Source: VRUE01 sp963704545
GTDB taxonomy: Bacteria > Actinomycetota > Thermoleophilia > Solirubrobacterales > 70-9
Reading direction: 5' to 3'
Assembly: GCA_963704545.1 (NCBI GenBank)
Contig: OY969915.1
Location: 930,001 to 994,000 of the forward strand
Length of the DNA: 64,000 nt
The notes beneath the pieces were generated by a model. The model did not search any database. It saw only the letters and a program-made list of their open reading frames with translations, and had not been told where the DNA came from. The position numbers were made by a program, and so were the translations under genes. Positions 51,344 to 60,757 of this stretch are shown piece after piece; the stretch's first letter is position 1; the number at the start of each line of letters is the position of its first letter.

Positions 51344-54300
51344 ATGGGGAACGGTTCAGGCAGTTCCGATCGTTTGGCGATGCAGGGACAACGGGGTGTA
51401 CTCGGCATCTGCATGCTCATGCTCTGGATCCTCGCTCTCGCCCCTCCGGCCCTCGCCGACCCACCCAGCCACGACCGCGCCTCCGCCCTCGACCTCGAAG
51501 GCCTCAACCACGCCTGCGGCGTCGCCGCCGACTCCAAAGGCGACCTCTACGCCTCCAGCCCCGGCGAGGGCAAAGTCAAGGTCTTCGACCCCGCCCACGC
51601 CCTTCTCACCTCGATCGAAAACGCCAACGAACCCTGCGGCCTCGCCGTGGACTCCAAAGGCAAGCTCTACGTCTCTGAGAAGGCCACCGGCAACGTCGTC
51701 CGCTACACGCCCAACGCCTACCCCTTCTCGGGCACCCCCACCTACGGCGCCGCCGAACCGATCGACTCCTCGGGGGCGGCCAAGGGCATCTCCGTGGACC
51801 GCGCCGACGACCGCCTCTACGTCGCCCGCGGCACCAAAGTCGCGATCTACAAATCGGACACCAGCTTCGAAGCCAACGTCGGCGAAGGCGCCCTCACCAA
51901 CGCCACCGGCGTAGCCGCCTACACCTACATCTACACCGGCTCAGTCGTGACCAACCTCAAACGCCACTACTACCTCACCGTCGCCGATGCCGCGACCGAC
52001 CAGGTCAAGGTCTTCTCCGCCAGGGAAGGGACCTCGCTGAAACTGCGCCGCACGATCTCCGCCGTCGACCACAACGAAGACCCCGAGACCGCCAGCCAGA
52101 GCTTCGGCTTCGGCCCCCAGGGCGCCTACCTCGCCGCCGACCCCGGCAACGAAAGCCGCGAAACCCGCAAATGCGCGCAGGTCCAGGTCGAAGGAAAAGA
52201 CCAGGCCTGCACCCAGGGGCACTTCTTCCTCTACGACGACGCCAACGAAGCCGTCGACGAGTTCGACGCCACCGGCGAATTCGTCGACCAGATCACCAAC
52301 GCCGCCTTCGAAGACGCCGAGCCCACGGCGCTAGCCGTCGAGCGCTCCGGCACCGCCGGCGACGGCACCCTCTACGTCTCCGCCGGCGCAGGCCCGAGCG
52401 CGAAGCTGCTGGCCTTCCGCCCGCTCCTGATGCCCGCCCGCGACCCGTTGCCCGAACTCTCCCGGGCGCTGACGGGCGCCCGTGCGGTCGCCGTCGACTG
52501 CGAGGGCTACGTCTACGTCGCCGCCGAATCGCTGGTCCGCGTCTATGACCCCGCGGGCAAAGAAGTAACCAACTTCCCAGACGCCGAATCCCCGGTCGAC
52601 CTCGCCGTCGACTGCGAGGGCAACGTCTACGCGGTGGACGGGCCCGTCAGCACCGAACGGCGGCTGGCCCGCTACTCCCCCTCCTCATACCCGCCGACCG
52701 GCTCCACCACCTACTCCGAAACCGTGCTGATCCCCGGCGAATTCGAAGGCAACGGGCTGGTTGGGGTGGCGGTCAACCCCGCCAACGAACACGCCTTCGT
52801 CGTCGGCGCCGCGACCTTCGCCCCGATCATCGTCGAGTACGGCCCGGCCGCCGAAGGGTCCCCGGTGATCGGGGAATGCGGAGAAGGCCTCGGCCTCGTC
52901 GGCGGCAGGCTCGACATCGACGTCTACGGCGCCACCGGCCAGGTCTACGTCACGGGGGGCAGCCGCAACCTCGCCACGATCCGCTGTGGGGCCGAACCGG
53001 AGCGGCTGATCCAGCAGATCAAGGGCGGTGGCTGCCCCAGCGGCGAATTCGACACCAACCCGATGCTCGCAGTCGACCAGTCCAACGGGCACATGGCCGT
53101 GTTCGCCAGCGGCCAGGCCGGAGGGGTGCACGAGTACGATTCCTCGGGCTCCTGCGTGGCCGAGTTCGGCACCTTCTCCACCACTACCGGCCCCACCAAC
53201 TACAGGATCGCGGTCGACAGCAGCTGCGCCCTGCACGACCCGCCGCTGACCGAACAGACGACGCCGTCCTGTGCCTCGCTCTACCCGTCCAACGGAAACG
53301 TCTACGTCGCCGCCGACGGCTCCAACAACGAAGTGCAGCCCTTTGACGTGAGCGTGTTCGGGCCGTTGGAGTATCCGATTCCGCCGGGGGAAAAACCGAC
53401 GGCAGAGACCGCCGGGGCCGATGGTTTCGGCCCCGGCGAAGCGACCCTCCACGGCACCGTCAACCCGAACAGCTCTGCGGTCGAAGAATGCAGCTTTGAA
53501 TACCTGACCGAGGAGCAATACCAAGAAAACGGCAAAACCTTCACCGGGGCGGAAGTGGTTTCCTGTGTCGAGGATCCCGAAGAGATTGGGAATGGTGGCA
53601 AACCGGTCCCCGTCCACGTCGACATCGATGAACTCGAAATCGCAACGCCCTACTGCTATCGCCTCCTCGCCGTCAATAAATTCGGTACCGGCGTCGGAGA
53701 CTCCGAGTGCTTCACTCTCGAACCCCCAGGGGTCGTAGCCCTCAGCGCGCTACCGGTTGCTTACGACGAAGCAACGCTGAGGGGTGAAGTAAACCCCTCC
53801 GGCTCGCCGACCGAGTACCACTTCGAGTACCTGACCCAGGCCGAATACGAAGAAAACGGCGAAACCTTCGACGGCGCCCAGAGCACGCCGACGGTCGAGC
53901 TGCCGGCGGGGGAAGGACTTGTCGCGGTCGAAGCGCCGGTCACCGGCCTCGAGCAGGGAACCGAGTACCGCTTCCGGCTCCTCGCCGAAAATGCCATCGC
54001 GGCGGCGAGCGCGGAAGCCCCAGCCTTCAAGACTCTCAGGCGTCCCGGCCTGCAGGGCCTGCAGGAATGCGCCAACGCCGAATACCGCACCGGCCTTTCC
54101 GCCTTCCTGCCCGACTGTCGCGCCTACGAGCTGGTCACCCCAGCCGAGATGCTGTCGACGGCGGGGGGCTTGACGCGCCTTGGCTCGTTCACCTCCATTG
54201 CCGGCAGCAGGTTCTTCAACAGCTGGTTCGTCGCGCCGCGGGGTTCAGCGGCCGGCGAGAGCCTTGCTTACAAAGCGATGGTCCCCCGGGCGGACGGCGC

Positions 54301-56203
54301 CTTCTTCCGCACCCAGCGGGGAGAAGGCGCCCACCCCGAAGATGGCTGGCAGAACGACCCTTACGGGTTCACCTTTGCCCAGGGCGGGGGGACCAAAGGT
54401 GAACCCGGCGGTGTTTCCGCCGACCAACGCTACGTCCTCTTCGAGGTTCTCGCCCACGAAACTCCGACGGAGCAGGCCTTCCCCGTGGGCACCTACGTGC
54501 GGGTACCCGCCGGCGAGGCCAACCGCGAGTGTGCGCCAGAGCCCAAAGCGACGTTCGAACTCTCAGACCCCGAACGCAAGTTCGAGCTGGTCGGCTGCGG
54601 GGACCTCGGCACCGACACCCAGGCCGAAGGTCGCTTCCTCACCGGCGCCGGCACGCACGTGATCTTCAGCTCCGACGAGGAACTGGACTCCGAGGTTCCG
54701 ACGGCGGGCGCCGAAGCGATCTACGATCGCAAAGCCGGCAGCGCCGCCACCGAGGTGATCTCAGTCGACCCCGACGGCAACGCCTTCGGAGGTGGCGAAG
54801 AGCCGCGCTACCTGGCGGCGACCGAAGACGGCTCCGCGGTCGTCTTCAGCACAGGCGGCCTCGGCGGAGCCCTCTACGTGCACCGCGAAGGCAAAACGAC
54901 GCAGGTGACCGATGCCCCCAACACCTACGCCGGCATCTCCGAAGACGGCAAGCGCGTCTTCTTCATGGACGAGAAATTCTTCCCCAACCAGGAAATCGAC
55001 TCACCCTCTCCGGCGGGCCTCTTCGCCTGCGACGTCGAGGCCGGTTCCTGCACCAGCGGAGCCAAACCCGGCCTCGAGGAGATCGCCACCGAATCGAACT
55101 TCGTCAACATCTCCGCCGACGGCTCCAATGTCTTCTTCACCTCTGAGGAGACCGAACCGTCCGAAGTCATGGAACTGGGCGAAAACGAAAACGGCGAAGA
55201 AGCCGAAGAAGGCAAAGCCAACCTCTATGCATGGGACGGTTCCAAGGCCAGCTTCATCGCAATCCTGCACCCTCAAGATCTGGTCAGCTTCCGCACGGGA
55301 GAAACCCTCGAGGAGGAACAGCAGCTGGAGGACCTGCTGGCGTGGACCAGCACGATTCCGGGTCAGCTCTCGACCAGCGGGGGGTCGTATGAGGCGGGGC
55401 GTGCCTACTCGCCGACCCGCAGCACTCCCGACGGCGAGGTCTTCGCCTTCCAGTCCCACGCACAGCTCACCCCCTACGACAACGACGGCAAGGGCGAGAT
55501 CTACCGCTACGACCCCGCTGCTCCCGTGGGCGCGCAGTTGAGCTGCGTTTCCTGCGACCCCAGCGGCGCTCCCCATGATTCCGTCGCCGACGCTCTCTTC
55601 CAGAGCCTCTTCCAAGGAGTCACGGACTCCTCGGCGATGATCCCCAACCTCACCGACGACGGGCACCAGGTCTTCTTCGAGAGCCGCGAGGCGCTTTTGC
55701 CCGAGGACGCCAACGAGGTGACCGACGTCTATGAGTGGAAGGCTCTGGGGACCGAAGGGCCTGGCGGCGATGCCTGCGAGCGCCCGCAGGGCTGCCTCTC
55801 CCTGATCTCGAGCGGCCAGGGCGAAGAGCACACCCTCCTCTACGGCGCGAGTGCTGACGGCGAGGACGTCTTCTTCGTCACCCAGGAGAAACTGGCTGGG
55901 GCCGACCTGCTCGGCACTTTCTCGATCTACGACGCGCGGGTGCTCGGCGGCATCCCCGACCCGCCGGCTCCCGCCCCGTGCCAGGGCGACGCCTGCCAGC
56001 CGCCGCCGTCGCCCCCGCCGGTGCTGCCGGCCCCCGCCTCGACCGGCCCGGGCGTCGTGGGCACCCCCGCCAAAGCCTCCTGCCCCAAGGGCAAGCACAG
56101 AGTCAAGGGCCGTTGCGTGAAGAAGAAGAGCAGAAAGGGCAAGCACCGCCGCAAGCACTCGAAGAAGCGCCAAGCCGGCCACGACCGGGGGGTAAGCCGA
56201 TGA
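51344..56203 (+). CDS. Giant secreted multi-domain propeller protein
   Basis: About 1619 residues from ATG 51344. The signal segment is GICMLMLWILALAPPALA. Residues about 45-670 are the NHL-like propeller nearly identical to gene B. Residues about 680-900 are two Fn3-like modules (ATLHGTVNPNSSAVEECSFEY, ATLRGEVNPSGSPTEYHFEY). Residues about 920-1530 are a TolB-like second propeller (RYLAATEDGSAVVFST, TYAGISEDGKRVFFMD, FVNISADGSNVFFTS, SADGEDVFFVTQEKL). A Pro-rich spacer and a very basic tail end it (KKKSRKGKHRRKHSKKR), perhaps for wall binding. It swaps gene B's InlB-like repeats for these domains. The stop overlaps the next gene (ATGA). Confidence 0.78.
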   Translation: MGNGSGSSDRLAMQGQRGVLGICMLMLWILALAPPALADPPSHDRASALDLEGLNHACGVAADSKGDLYASSPGEGKVKVFDPAHALLTSIENANEPCGLAVDSKGKLYVSEKATGNVVRYTPNAYPFSGTPTYGAAEPIDSSGAAKGISVDRADDRLYVARGTKVAIYKSDTSFEANVGEGALTNATGVAAYTYIYTGSVVTNLKRHYYLTVADAATDQVKVFSAREGTSLKLRRTISAVDHNEDPETASQSFGFGPQGAYLAADPGNESRETRKCAQVQVEGKDQACTQGHFFLYDDANEAVDEFDATGEFVDQITNAAFEDAEPTALAVERSGTAGDGTLYVSAGAGPSAKLLAFRPLLMPARDPLPELSRALTGARAVAVDCEGYVYVAAESLVRVYDPAGKEVTNFPDAESPVDLAVDCEGNVYAVDGPVSTERRLARYSPSSYPPTGSTTYSETVLIPGEFEGNGLVGVAVNPANEHAFVVGAATFAPIIVEYGPAAEGSPVIGECGEGLGLVGGRLDIDVYGATGQVYVTGGSRNLATIRCGAEPERLIQQIKGGGCPSGEFDTNPMLAVDQSNGHMAVFASGQAGGVHEYDSSGSCVAEFGTFSTTTGPTNYRIAVDSSCALHDPPLTEQTTPSCASLYPSNGNVYVAADGSNNEVQPFDVSVFGPLEYPIPPGEKPTAETAGADGFGPGEATLHGTVNPNSSAVEECSFEYLTEEQYQENGKTFTGAEVVSCVEDPEEIGNGGKPVPVHVDIDELEIATPYCYRLLAVNKFGTGVGDSECFTLEPPGVVALSALPVAYDEATLRGEVNPSGSPTEYHFEYLTQAEYEENGETFDGAQSTPTVELPAGEGLVAVEAPVTGLEQGTEYRFRLLAENAIAAASAEAPAFKTLRRPGLQGLQECANAEYRTGLSAFLPDCRAYELVTPAEMLSTAGGLTRLGSFTSIAGSRFFNSWFVAPRGSAAGESLAYKAMVPRADGAFFRTQRGEGAHPEDGWQNDPYGFTFAQGGGTKGEPGGVSADQRYVLFEVLAHETPTEQAFPVGTYVRVPAGEANRECAPEPKATFELSDPERKFELVGCGDLGTDTQAEGRFLTGAGTHVIFSSDEELDSEVPTAGAEAIYDRKAGSAATEVISVDPDGNAFGGGEEPRYLAATEDGSAVVFSTGGLGGALYVHREGKTTQVTDAPNTYAGISEDGKRVFFMDEKFFPNQEIDSPSPAGLFACDVEAGSCTSGAKPGLEEIATESNFVNISADGSNVFFTSEETEPSEVMELGENENGEEAEEGKANLYAWDGSKASFIAILHPQDLVSFRTGETLEEEQQLEDLLAWTSTIPGQLSTSGGSYEAGRAYSPTRSTPDGEVFAFQSHAQLTPYDNDGKGEIYRYDPAAPVGAQLSCVSCDPSGAPHDSVADALFQSLFQGVTDSSAMIPNLTDDGHQVFFESREALLPEDANEVTDVYEWKALGTEGPGGDACERPQGCLSLISSGQGEEHTLLYGASADGEDVFFVTQEKLAGADLLGTFSIYDARVLGGIPDPPAPAPCQGDACQPPPSPPPVLPAPASTGPGVVGTPAKASCPKGKHRVKGRCVKKKSRKGKHRRKHSKKRQAGHDRGVSR
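51400..53052 (+). repeat. 1.65 kb propeller cassette, copy 2 (direct repeat with 14197-15849)
   Basis: Nearly identical to 14197-15849 at constant offset; both ends fall inside coding sequence, so only a protein module was copied. Confidence 0.9.
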
Positions 56204-58929
56204 TCCGCCGTATCGCCGCATTGCTGACCCTTGTCGCTCTGGCCATCCTCGCCCATGCCGCACCGGCCGGAGCGGTCGCCCCACCCTGCCCGGACAAAGT
56301 GTTCAAGGCGAAATGCTTTGCGCTCGAATCGATCGGCGCGTCGCTCTCGACCACTCAAGCGGGCGCCCATCCCGATCTCACCTACAGTTTCGAGATCGCC
56401 CAGGACCCCGAAAGCGACCTGGACTCAAAGGGCCTGCACGACACCTTCGTCCCGACCCGCAACGTGCGCACCGACGTGTACCCCGGCCTGATCGGCGACC
56501 CCAGTGTGCTCGGGTTGCCCCAGCAGTGCCGAGTCGCCGAACTGACGCTTGGGGAATGCCCCAACGGGTCTCAGATCGGGACCGCCAAAGTCGACCTCTA
56601 CAAACTCAATGCCGTCTTCATCGAGCCCATTTACATGATGGTGCCTCCGGGCGGAGATGTGATCGCGCGCGTTGGCTTCGTCGGCGGCACCATCGGAACG
56701 ACCATCTACGCCGATGCGACCCTGCGCTCGGAGAGCGATTACGGACTGAGCGTCGAAGTGATCGACGCGCCGACGCTCGTGCACTTGGTCGGAGCCGAAG
56801 TGAAGCTGTGGGGGGTTCCGGCCGCCGAAGAGCACGACACCGAACGCTGCACGCCCGGAGAGGTCTTCTTGAATCAGTGCACCGAATCGCCGTCACGCCC
56901 GCCCGGCTCGCGCGAACTGCCTTTCCTCACCAACCCGACCCGTTGCGGGGTGCCGATCGAAATGAGTGTCTCGGCCTCGAGCTGGGCCGAACCGGAACGC
57001 TTCGACACCATGACCACGAGCCTTCCACAGACCACCGGCTGCAACAAACTCCCCTACGGCCCCGGCCTCACGATCGAGCCGACCAACCGGCGTGCCGGGG
57101 CGCCGACCGGCCTCGACGTGACCGCGCGGATACCCGCCTCGGAGGGCGTGAAAGTACTCGAACCCTCCCAGACCCGCGACGTCCGGGTGGTGCTGCCCGA
57201 AGGCATGACGGTCAATCCGGGCGCTGCCGACGGCCTCGACGTCTGCACCGAAGACGACGTCAACTTCGGCGAACGGGTAGCGGCCGAGTGCCCCGACGCG
57301 GCCAAGTTGGCTGAGTTCGAGGTCGAGATCCCAGCGCTGCCGCGGCGGATGAAAGGCGCGATCTACCTGCGCGAGCCCGAACCGGGCAACCTCTACCGCT
57401 TCTGGGCGGTGGCCGACGACCTCGGTGCCCACGTCAAGCTGCAGGGCCAGCTGAACGTCGACGAGCAGACCGGACAGCTCGAATCGACGATCCTCGACCT
57501 CCCCCAGGCACCGGTGCGCGAGATGAAGCTCGTCTTCAAATCGGGCGTTAGGGCGCCGCTGCTCAACCCGCCCGCCTGCGGGGACTATGCCAGCAAATAC
57601 GAATTCGTCCCCTGGTCAGGAGGCCCGCCGCAGATCTCCGATTCCCATATGACGATTGACGAAAACTGCGATGGGCTGGGAGGCTTCTCGCCCAAGCTCA
57701 GCGCTGGCTCCACCAACGCCCAGGGTGGCGCCCACTCGCCCTTCACCCTCACCATCGCACGCCAGGACGGCGAAGAGAACCTCGCCGCCTTGGAGATCAC
57801 CCTGCCCAAGGGCATGGCCGCGACCTTCGCCGGCATCCCCCGCTGCGAAGGCACGGCGGCCGAAACCGGCCAGTGCCCTGCCGACAGCCGCGTCGGCCGT
57901 GTCACTGCCTCCGTCGGGGCTGGCTCCAACCCGCTCTGGGTCCCCCAGCTGGGCAAGCGCCCGACGGCCGTCTACCTCGGCGGCCCCTACAAAGGCGCCC
58001 CGCTCAGCGTGGTCGCCGTCGTTCCCGCCCAGGCGGGCCCCTTCGACCTCGGCGACCAGGTGGTCCGCTCCGCCATCAACGTCGACCCGGTCACCGCCCA
58101 GGCGACCGCCAATTCGGACCCGTTGCCGCAGATCCTCGAAGGCGTGCCAGTTCGCTACCGCACCACCAACGTCTTCCTCGATCGCCCGGGCTTCTCCCTC
58201 AACCCGACCTCCTGCGCCCGCAAGGAAACGACATCCGCGATCCTCTCCACGGGGGGCAAGATCGCCAACCCGTCCTCTCCCTACGCGGCGACCGACTGCG
58301 ACAGGCTCGGCTTCAAGCCCGAGCTCGCCATGCGCCTGTTCGGCGGCACCCACCGGGGATCCCACCCGAGGTTGCGCACGATCCTCAAGATGCCCCCGGG
58401 CGGCGCCAACATCGGCAGCTTCTCGGTGGCCCTGCCGCACTCGGCCTTCCTCGACCAGGCCCATATCCGCACCGTCTGCACCCGGGTGCAGTTTGCCGCG
58501 GACCAGTGCCCGGCAGGATCGATCTACGGAGCGGTCAAGGCCAGGACACCCCTGTTCGACGAGACCCTGGAAGGGCAGATCTACCTGCGCTCCTCCAACA
58601 ATCCTCTACCCGACATGGTCGCCGTGGTGAAAGGCCCACCCTCATTGCCGTTCGAGGTGCACTCGGCCGCACGGATCGACTCGGTGAACGGAGGCATTCG
58701 CGCCACCTTCGACTCCTTCCCCGACGCCCCGATCACCGAAGCCGTCGCCACCTTCCCCGGTGGCAGCAAGGGCCTGATCGTCAACTCGACCAACCTCTGC
58801 GCCAAAGCCAACAGGGTAACTGCCAAATTCACCGGGCACAATGGCAAGAAAGCCACCCTGCGACCGGTGCTTAAGGTGTCCTGCCGCGGCTCGAAAGCAA
58901 AACGCCGCGCCGTGGGTCGTCAGCGCTAG
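56200..58929 (+). CDS. Large secreted protein of unknown function
   Basis: A 909-residue protein from ATG 56200, coupled to the giant propeller gene by ATGA. Signal peptide MIRRIAALLTLVALAILAHA. The mature part shows at least three related beta-rich units with the theme LPEGM.VNP..., C...ECPDAAKLAEFE, GAIYLREP (about 395-460), LPKGMAATFAGIPRCEG, GQCPADSRVGRV, AVYLGGP (about 530-600), and LPHSAFLDQAHI, DQCPAGSIYGAV, GQIYLRSS (about 745-800). It ends in a basic tail (CRGSKAKRRAVGRQR). No catalytic motif. Probably exported with, and binding near, the upstream protein. Confidence 0.65.
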   Translation: MIRRIAALLTLVALAILAHAAPAGAVAPPCPDKVFKAKCFALESIGASLSTTQAGAHPDLTYSFEIAQDPESDLDSKGLHDTFVPTRNVRTDVYPGLIGDPSVLGLPQQCRVAELTLGECPNGSQIGTAKVDLYKLNAVFIEPIYMMVPPGGDVIARVGFVGGTIGTTIYADATLRSESDYGLSVEVIDAPTLVHLVGAEVKLWGVPAAEEHDTERCTPGEVFLNQCTESPSRPPGSRELPFLTNPTRCGVPIEMSVSASSWAEPERFDTMTTSLPQTTGCNKLPYGPGLTIEPTNRRAGAPTGLDVTARIPASEGVKVLEPSQTRDVRVVLPEGMTVNPGAADGLDVCTEDDVNFGERVAAECPDAAKLAEFEVEIPALPRRMKGAIYLREPEPGNLYRFWAVADDLGAHVKLQGQLNVDEQTGQLESTILDLPQAPVREMKLVFKSGVRAPLLNPPACGDYASKYEFVPWSGGPPQISDSHMTIDENCDGLGGFSPKLSAGSTNAQGGAHSPFTLTIARQDGEENLAALEITLPKGMAATFAGIPRCEGTAAETGQCPADSRVGRVTASVGAGSNPLWVPQLGKRPTAVYLGGPYKGAPLSVVAVVPAQAGPFDLGDQVVRSAINVDPVTAQATANSDPLPQILEGVPVRYRTTNVFLDRPGFSLNPTSCARKETTSAILSTGGKIANPSSPYAATDCDRLGFKPELAMRLFGGTHRGSHPRLRTILKMPPGGANIGSFSVALPHSAFLDQAHIRTVCTRVQFAADQCPAGSIYGAVKARTPLFDETLEGQIYLRSSNNPLPDMVAVVKGPPSLPFEVHSAARIDSVNGGIRATFDSFPDAPITEAVATFPGGSKGLIVNSTNLCAKANRVTAKFTGHNGKKATLRPVLKVSCRGSKAKRRAVGRQR

Positions 58930-58982
58930 TTCTCTCGCCGTGCGTGGCGTGAGCTAGCTCCACACCCCGCTCAGTCTGTCCG

Positions 58983-59012
58983 GCACCGATTCGTACACAC
59001 GCAAATCGGTGC
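58983..59012 (+). terminator. Array terminator hairpin, copy 1
   Basis: GCACCGATT with AATCGGTGC, a 9-bp stem. It follows the 909-residue protein gene and is the first of the repeated GCACCGAT hairpins. Confidence 0.6.
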
Positions 59013-59168
59013 GTGTGCGGGCTGGTCATGTCGGCAGGTGCAGGGGAATCGGGCGCTCTCTGAGCTGGGGCGATCGGTAGGCGGCAACAAAGCTCGACAC
59101 CGCACCACCGGAGGCTCAAGATTGCCTGCGAGAAGCCCGCCGTCTGGCGGGCGCCGAGCAAGCGACCC

Positions 59169-59190
59169 GGCGAACGCTCGCCGGAAGGAG
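59169..59190 (+). promoter_or_regulatory. SD-adjacent hairpin, array gene 4
   Basis: GGCGA-ACGC-TCGCC (59169-59182), then GGAAGGAG. Confidence 0.5.
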
Positions 59191-59197
59191 ATCTACC

Positions 59198-59797
59198 ATG
59201 GGACTCATAAAGATGTTCACCCTTGCTGCACTTGCGACGGTGGCGGCAACGGCACTCGTCGGCGCGACGTCGGCGTCAGCCGGCGAAACGCAGGCCTGTA
59301 AAGTCAAAACTGCCTTATTATGTCCGGCAGGCGAGGCTAGAACCACTATTCACCAGGTCCTCTCACCGGGCGAAGTACTGCAACTGTTAGCACTCCTCAA
59401 CGTATTATGCTTAAACTTCTTAGTTGAAGCGACCGCCTTAGGGTTAGCTACACCCCAGGATGTTCACGCTTTATCAATGTCGATCTCAGGCTGCGGCACC
59501 GGCACCGCGCACAACAACTGCACGGTGACGGTTCAGGAACTGCCTTTATCCGACCTCTTAAAGACAGGGTTTGACGAAGGGACCCTGACAGCTAGGAACG
59601 GCCGCATGCGGCTCCAGTGTCCAGGTGGCGTCGATTGCGTCTACGATCTGACTGGCATTCAATTCGCGGTCGGCGGCGGGCACCTCACCGCGAACGAAAC
59701 TCCCCTTACCGAATTAGGTGGCAAATTCTTCTGTCCGAACGAGGGCAAACTCGACGCGTTACTGGAAACGTTAGATACAACGTACGTCATGTCGTAG
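59198..59797 (+). CDS. Cys8 array protein 4
   Basis: A 199-residue protein, ATG start after GGAAGGAG. Signal peptide MGLIKMFTLAALATVAATAL. All eight cysteines kept (TQACKVKTALLC, VLCLNF, SGCGTGTAHNNC, LQCPGGVDCVYD, FFCPNEG). It is the most diverged of the six-gene group: VLSPGEVLQL replaces VLATGTVGKL, and LTGIQFAVGGGHLTANET replaces TEGxEFAVGxQHLTAEET. TTA remains the usual leucine codon. Short (S-type) spacer to the next gene. Confidence 0.75.
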   Translation: MGLIKMFTLAALATVAATALVGATSASAGETQACKVKTALLCPAGEARTTIHQVLSPGEVLQLLALLNVLCLNFLVEATALGLATPQDVHALSMSISGCGTGTAHNNCTVTVQELPLSDLLKTGFDEGTLTARNGRMRLQCPGGVDCVYDLTGIQFAVGGGHLTANETPLTELGGKFFCPNEGKLDALLETLDTTYVMS

Positions 59798-59824
59798 GCC
59801 AAGCGGGAAGCTGCACTGGTCCAA

Positions 59825-59854
59825 GCACCGATCCGTGGACACGCGGATCGGTGC
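59825..59854 (+). terminator. Array terminator hairpin, copy 2
   Basis: GCACCGATCCG with CGGATCGGTGC, 11 bp, 8-base loop, 27 bases after array gene 4. Confidence 0.7.
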
Positions 59855-59881
59855 GTGGGCTGGTCTTCGGCAAGCAACCCC

Positions 59882-59902
59882 GGCGAACGCTCGCCGGAAG
59901 GA
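59882..59902 (+). promoter_or_regulatory. SD-adjacent hairpin, array gene 5
   Basis: GGCGA-ACGC-TCGCC (59882-59895) directly before GGAAGGAG. Confidence 0.5.
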
Positions 59903-59910
59903 GATACACC

Positions 59911-60513
59911 ATGAGACTCATAAAGATGTTCATCCTCGCCGCGCTCGCGGCGGTGGCGACAATGGCATTCGTCGGCGTCACGTCGGCGTCGGCGGAAGGC
60001 GACACGCAGCTCTGTAAAGTCGGCACGAGCTTATTATGCCCGGCTGGCGAAGCCAGGACCGCGATTCATCAGGTCCTCGCAACGGGTACTGTGGGTAAAC
60101 TGTTAGCACTACTCAATATCTTATGCTTAAGCATGTTACGTGAATCCACTGCCTTAGGGTTAGCTAACCCCCAGGTGATTCACGCTTTATCCATGTCGTA
60201 CACAGGTTGCGGCACCAACTCCGCGCACGACAACTGCACGATAACGGTTCAGGAACTGCCCTTAAGCCACCTCTTAAAGACAGGGCCTGACGAAGGCGTC
60301 CTGACAGCCTTAAACGGCCGCACGCGACTCCAGTGCAGCGGTGGTATTGATTGTGTCTTCGATACGGAAGGTCTTGAATTTACCGTAGGCGCCCAGCACC
60401 TCACCGCAGAAAAAACTCCCGTCACGGAATTAGGCGGCAAATTCTTCTGCCCGAAAGAAGTCCAGTTAGACTGGTTACTGGTGGCGTTAGATCCGACGTA
60501 CGTCACTTCGTAG
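59911..60513 (+). CDS. Cys8 array protein 5
   Basis: A 200-residue protein, ATG start. Signal peptide MRLIKMFILAALAAVATMAF..SASA. Eight cysteines (TQLCKVGTSLLC, ILCLSM, TGCGTNSAHDNC, LQCSGGIDCVFD, FFCPKEV). The middle part from GCGTNSAHDNC to LNGRTRLQC is nearly identical to copies 3 and 6 at DNA level, including synonymous positions, which suggests gene conversion among them. TTA-rich mature region. Confidence 0.75.
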   Translation: MRLIKMFILAALAAVATMAFVGVTSASAEGDTQLCKVGTSLLCPAGEARTAIHQVLATGTVGKLLALLNILCLSMLRESTALGLANPQVIHALSMSYTGCGTNSAHDNCTITVQELPLSHLLKTGPDEGVLTALNGRTRLQCSGGIDCVFDTEGLEFTVGAQHLTAEKTPVTELGGKFFCPKEVQLDWLLVALDPTYVTS

Positions 60514-60539
60514 GCCGAGTGGAAAGCTGTACCCCGCCT

Positions 60540-60575
60540 CACGCACCGATCTGCACACACGCAGATCGGTGCGTG
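60540..60575 (+). terminator. Array terminator hairpin, copy 3
   Basis: CACGCACCGATCTGC with its complement, 15 bp, loop ACACAC. The GC-to-CT change in the stem is matched on the other arm. Confidence 0.75.
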
Positions 60576-60728
60576 TGCGGACTGGTCATGTCGCCAGGTG
60601 CAGGGGAATCGGGCGCACTCTGGGCCGGGCGATCGGTAGGGGCCAACAAAGCTCGACATCGCGTCACCCGAGGCTCAAGATCGCCTGCCAAGACGCCCAT
60701 CATTCGGCGGGCGCCGAGCAAGCGACCC

Positions 60729-60750
60729 GGCGAACGCTCGCCGGAAGGAG
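60729..60750 (+). promoter_or_regulatory. SD-adjacent hairpin, array gene 6
   Basis: GGCGA-ACGC-TCGCC (60729-60742), then GGAAGGAG. Confidence 0.5.
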
Positions 60751-60757
60751 ATACACC

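Noticed and set aside
59070..59190. Known riboswitch in the long array spacers
   Set aside because: No match to a riboswitch core that I recognise; only small GC hairpins are visible.
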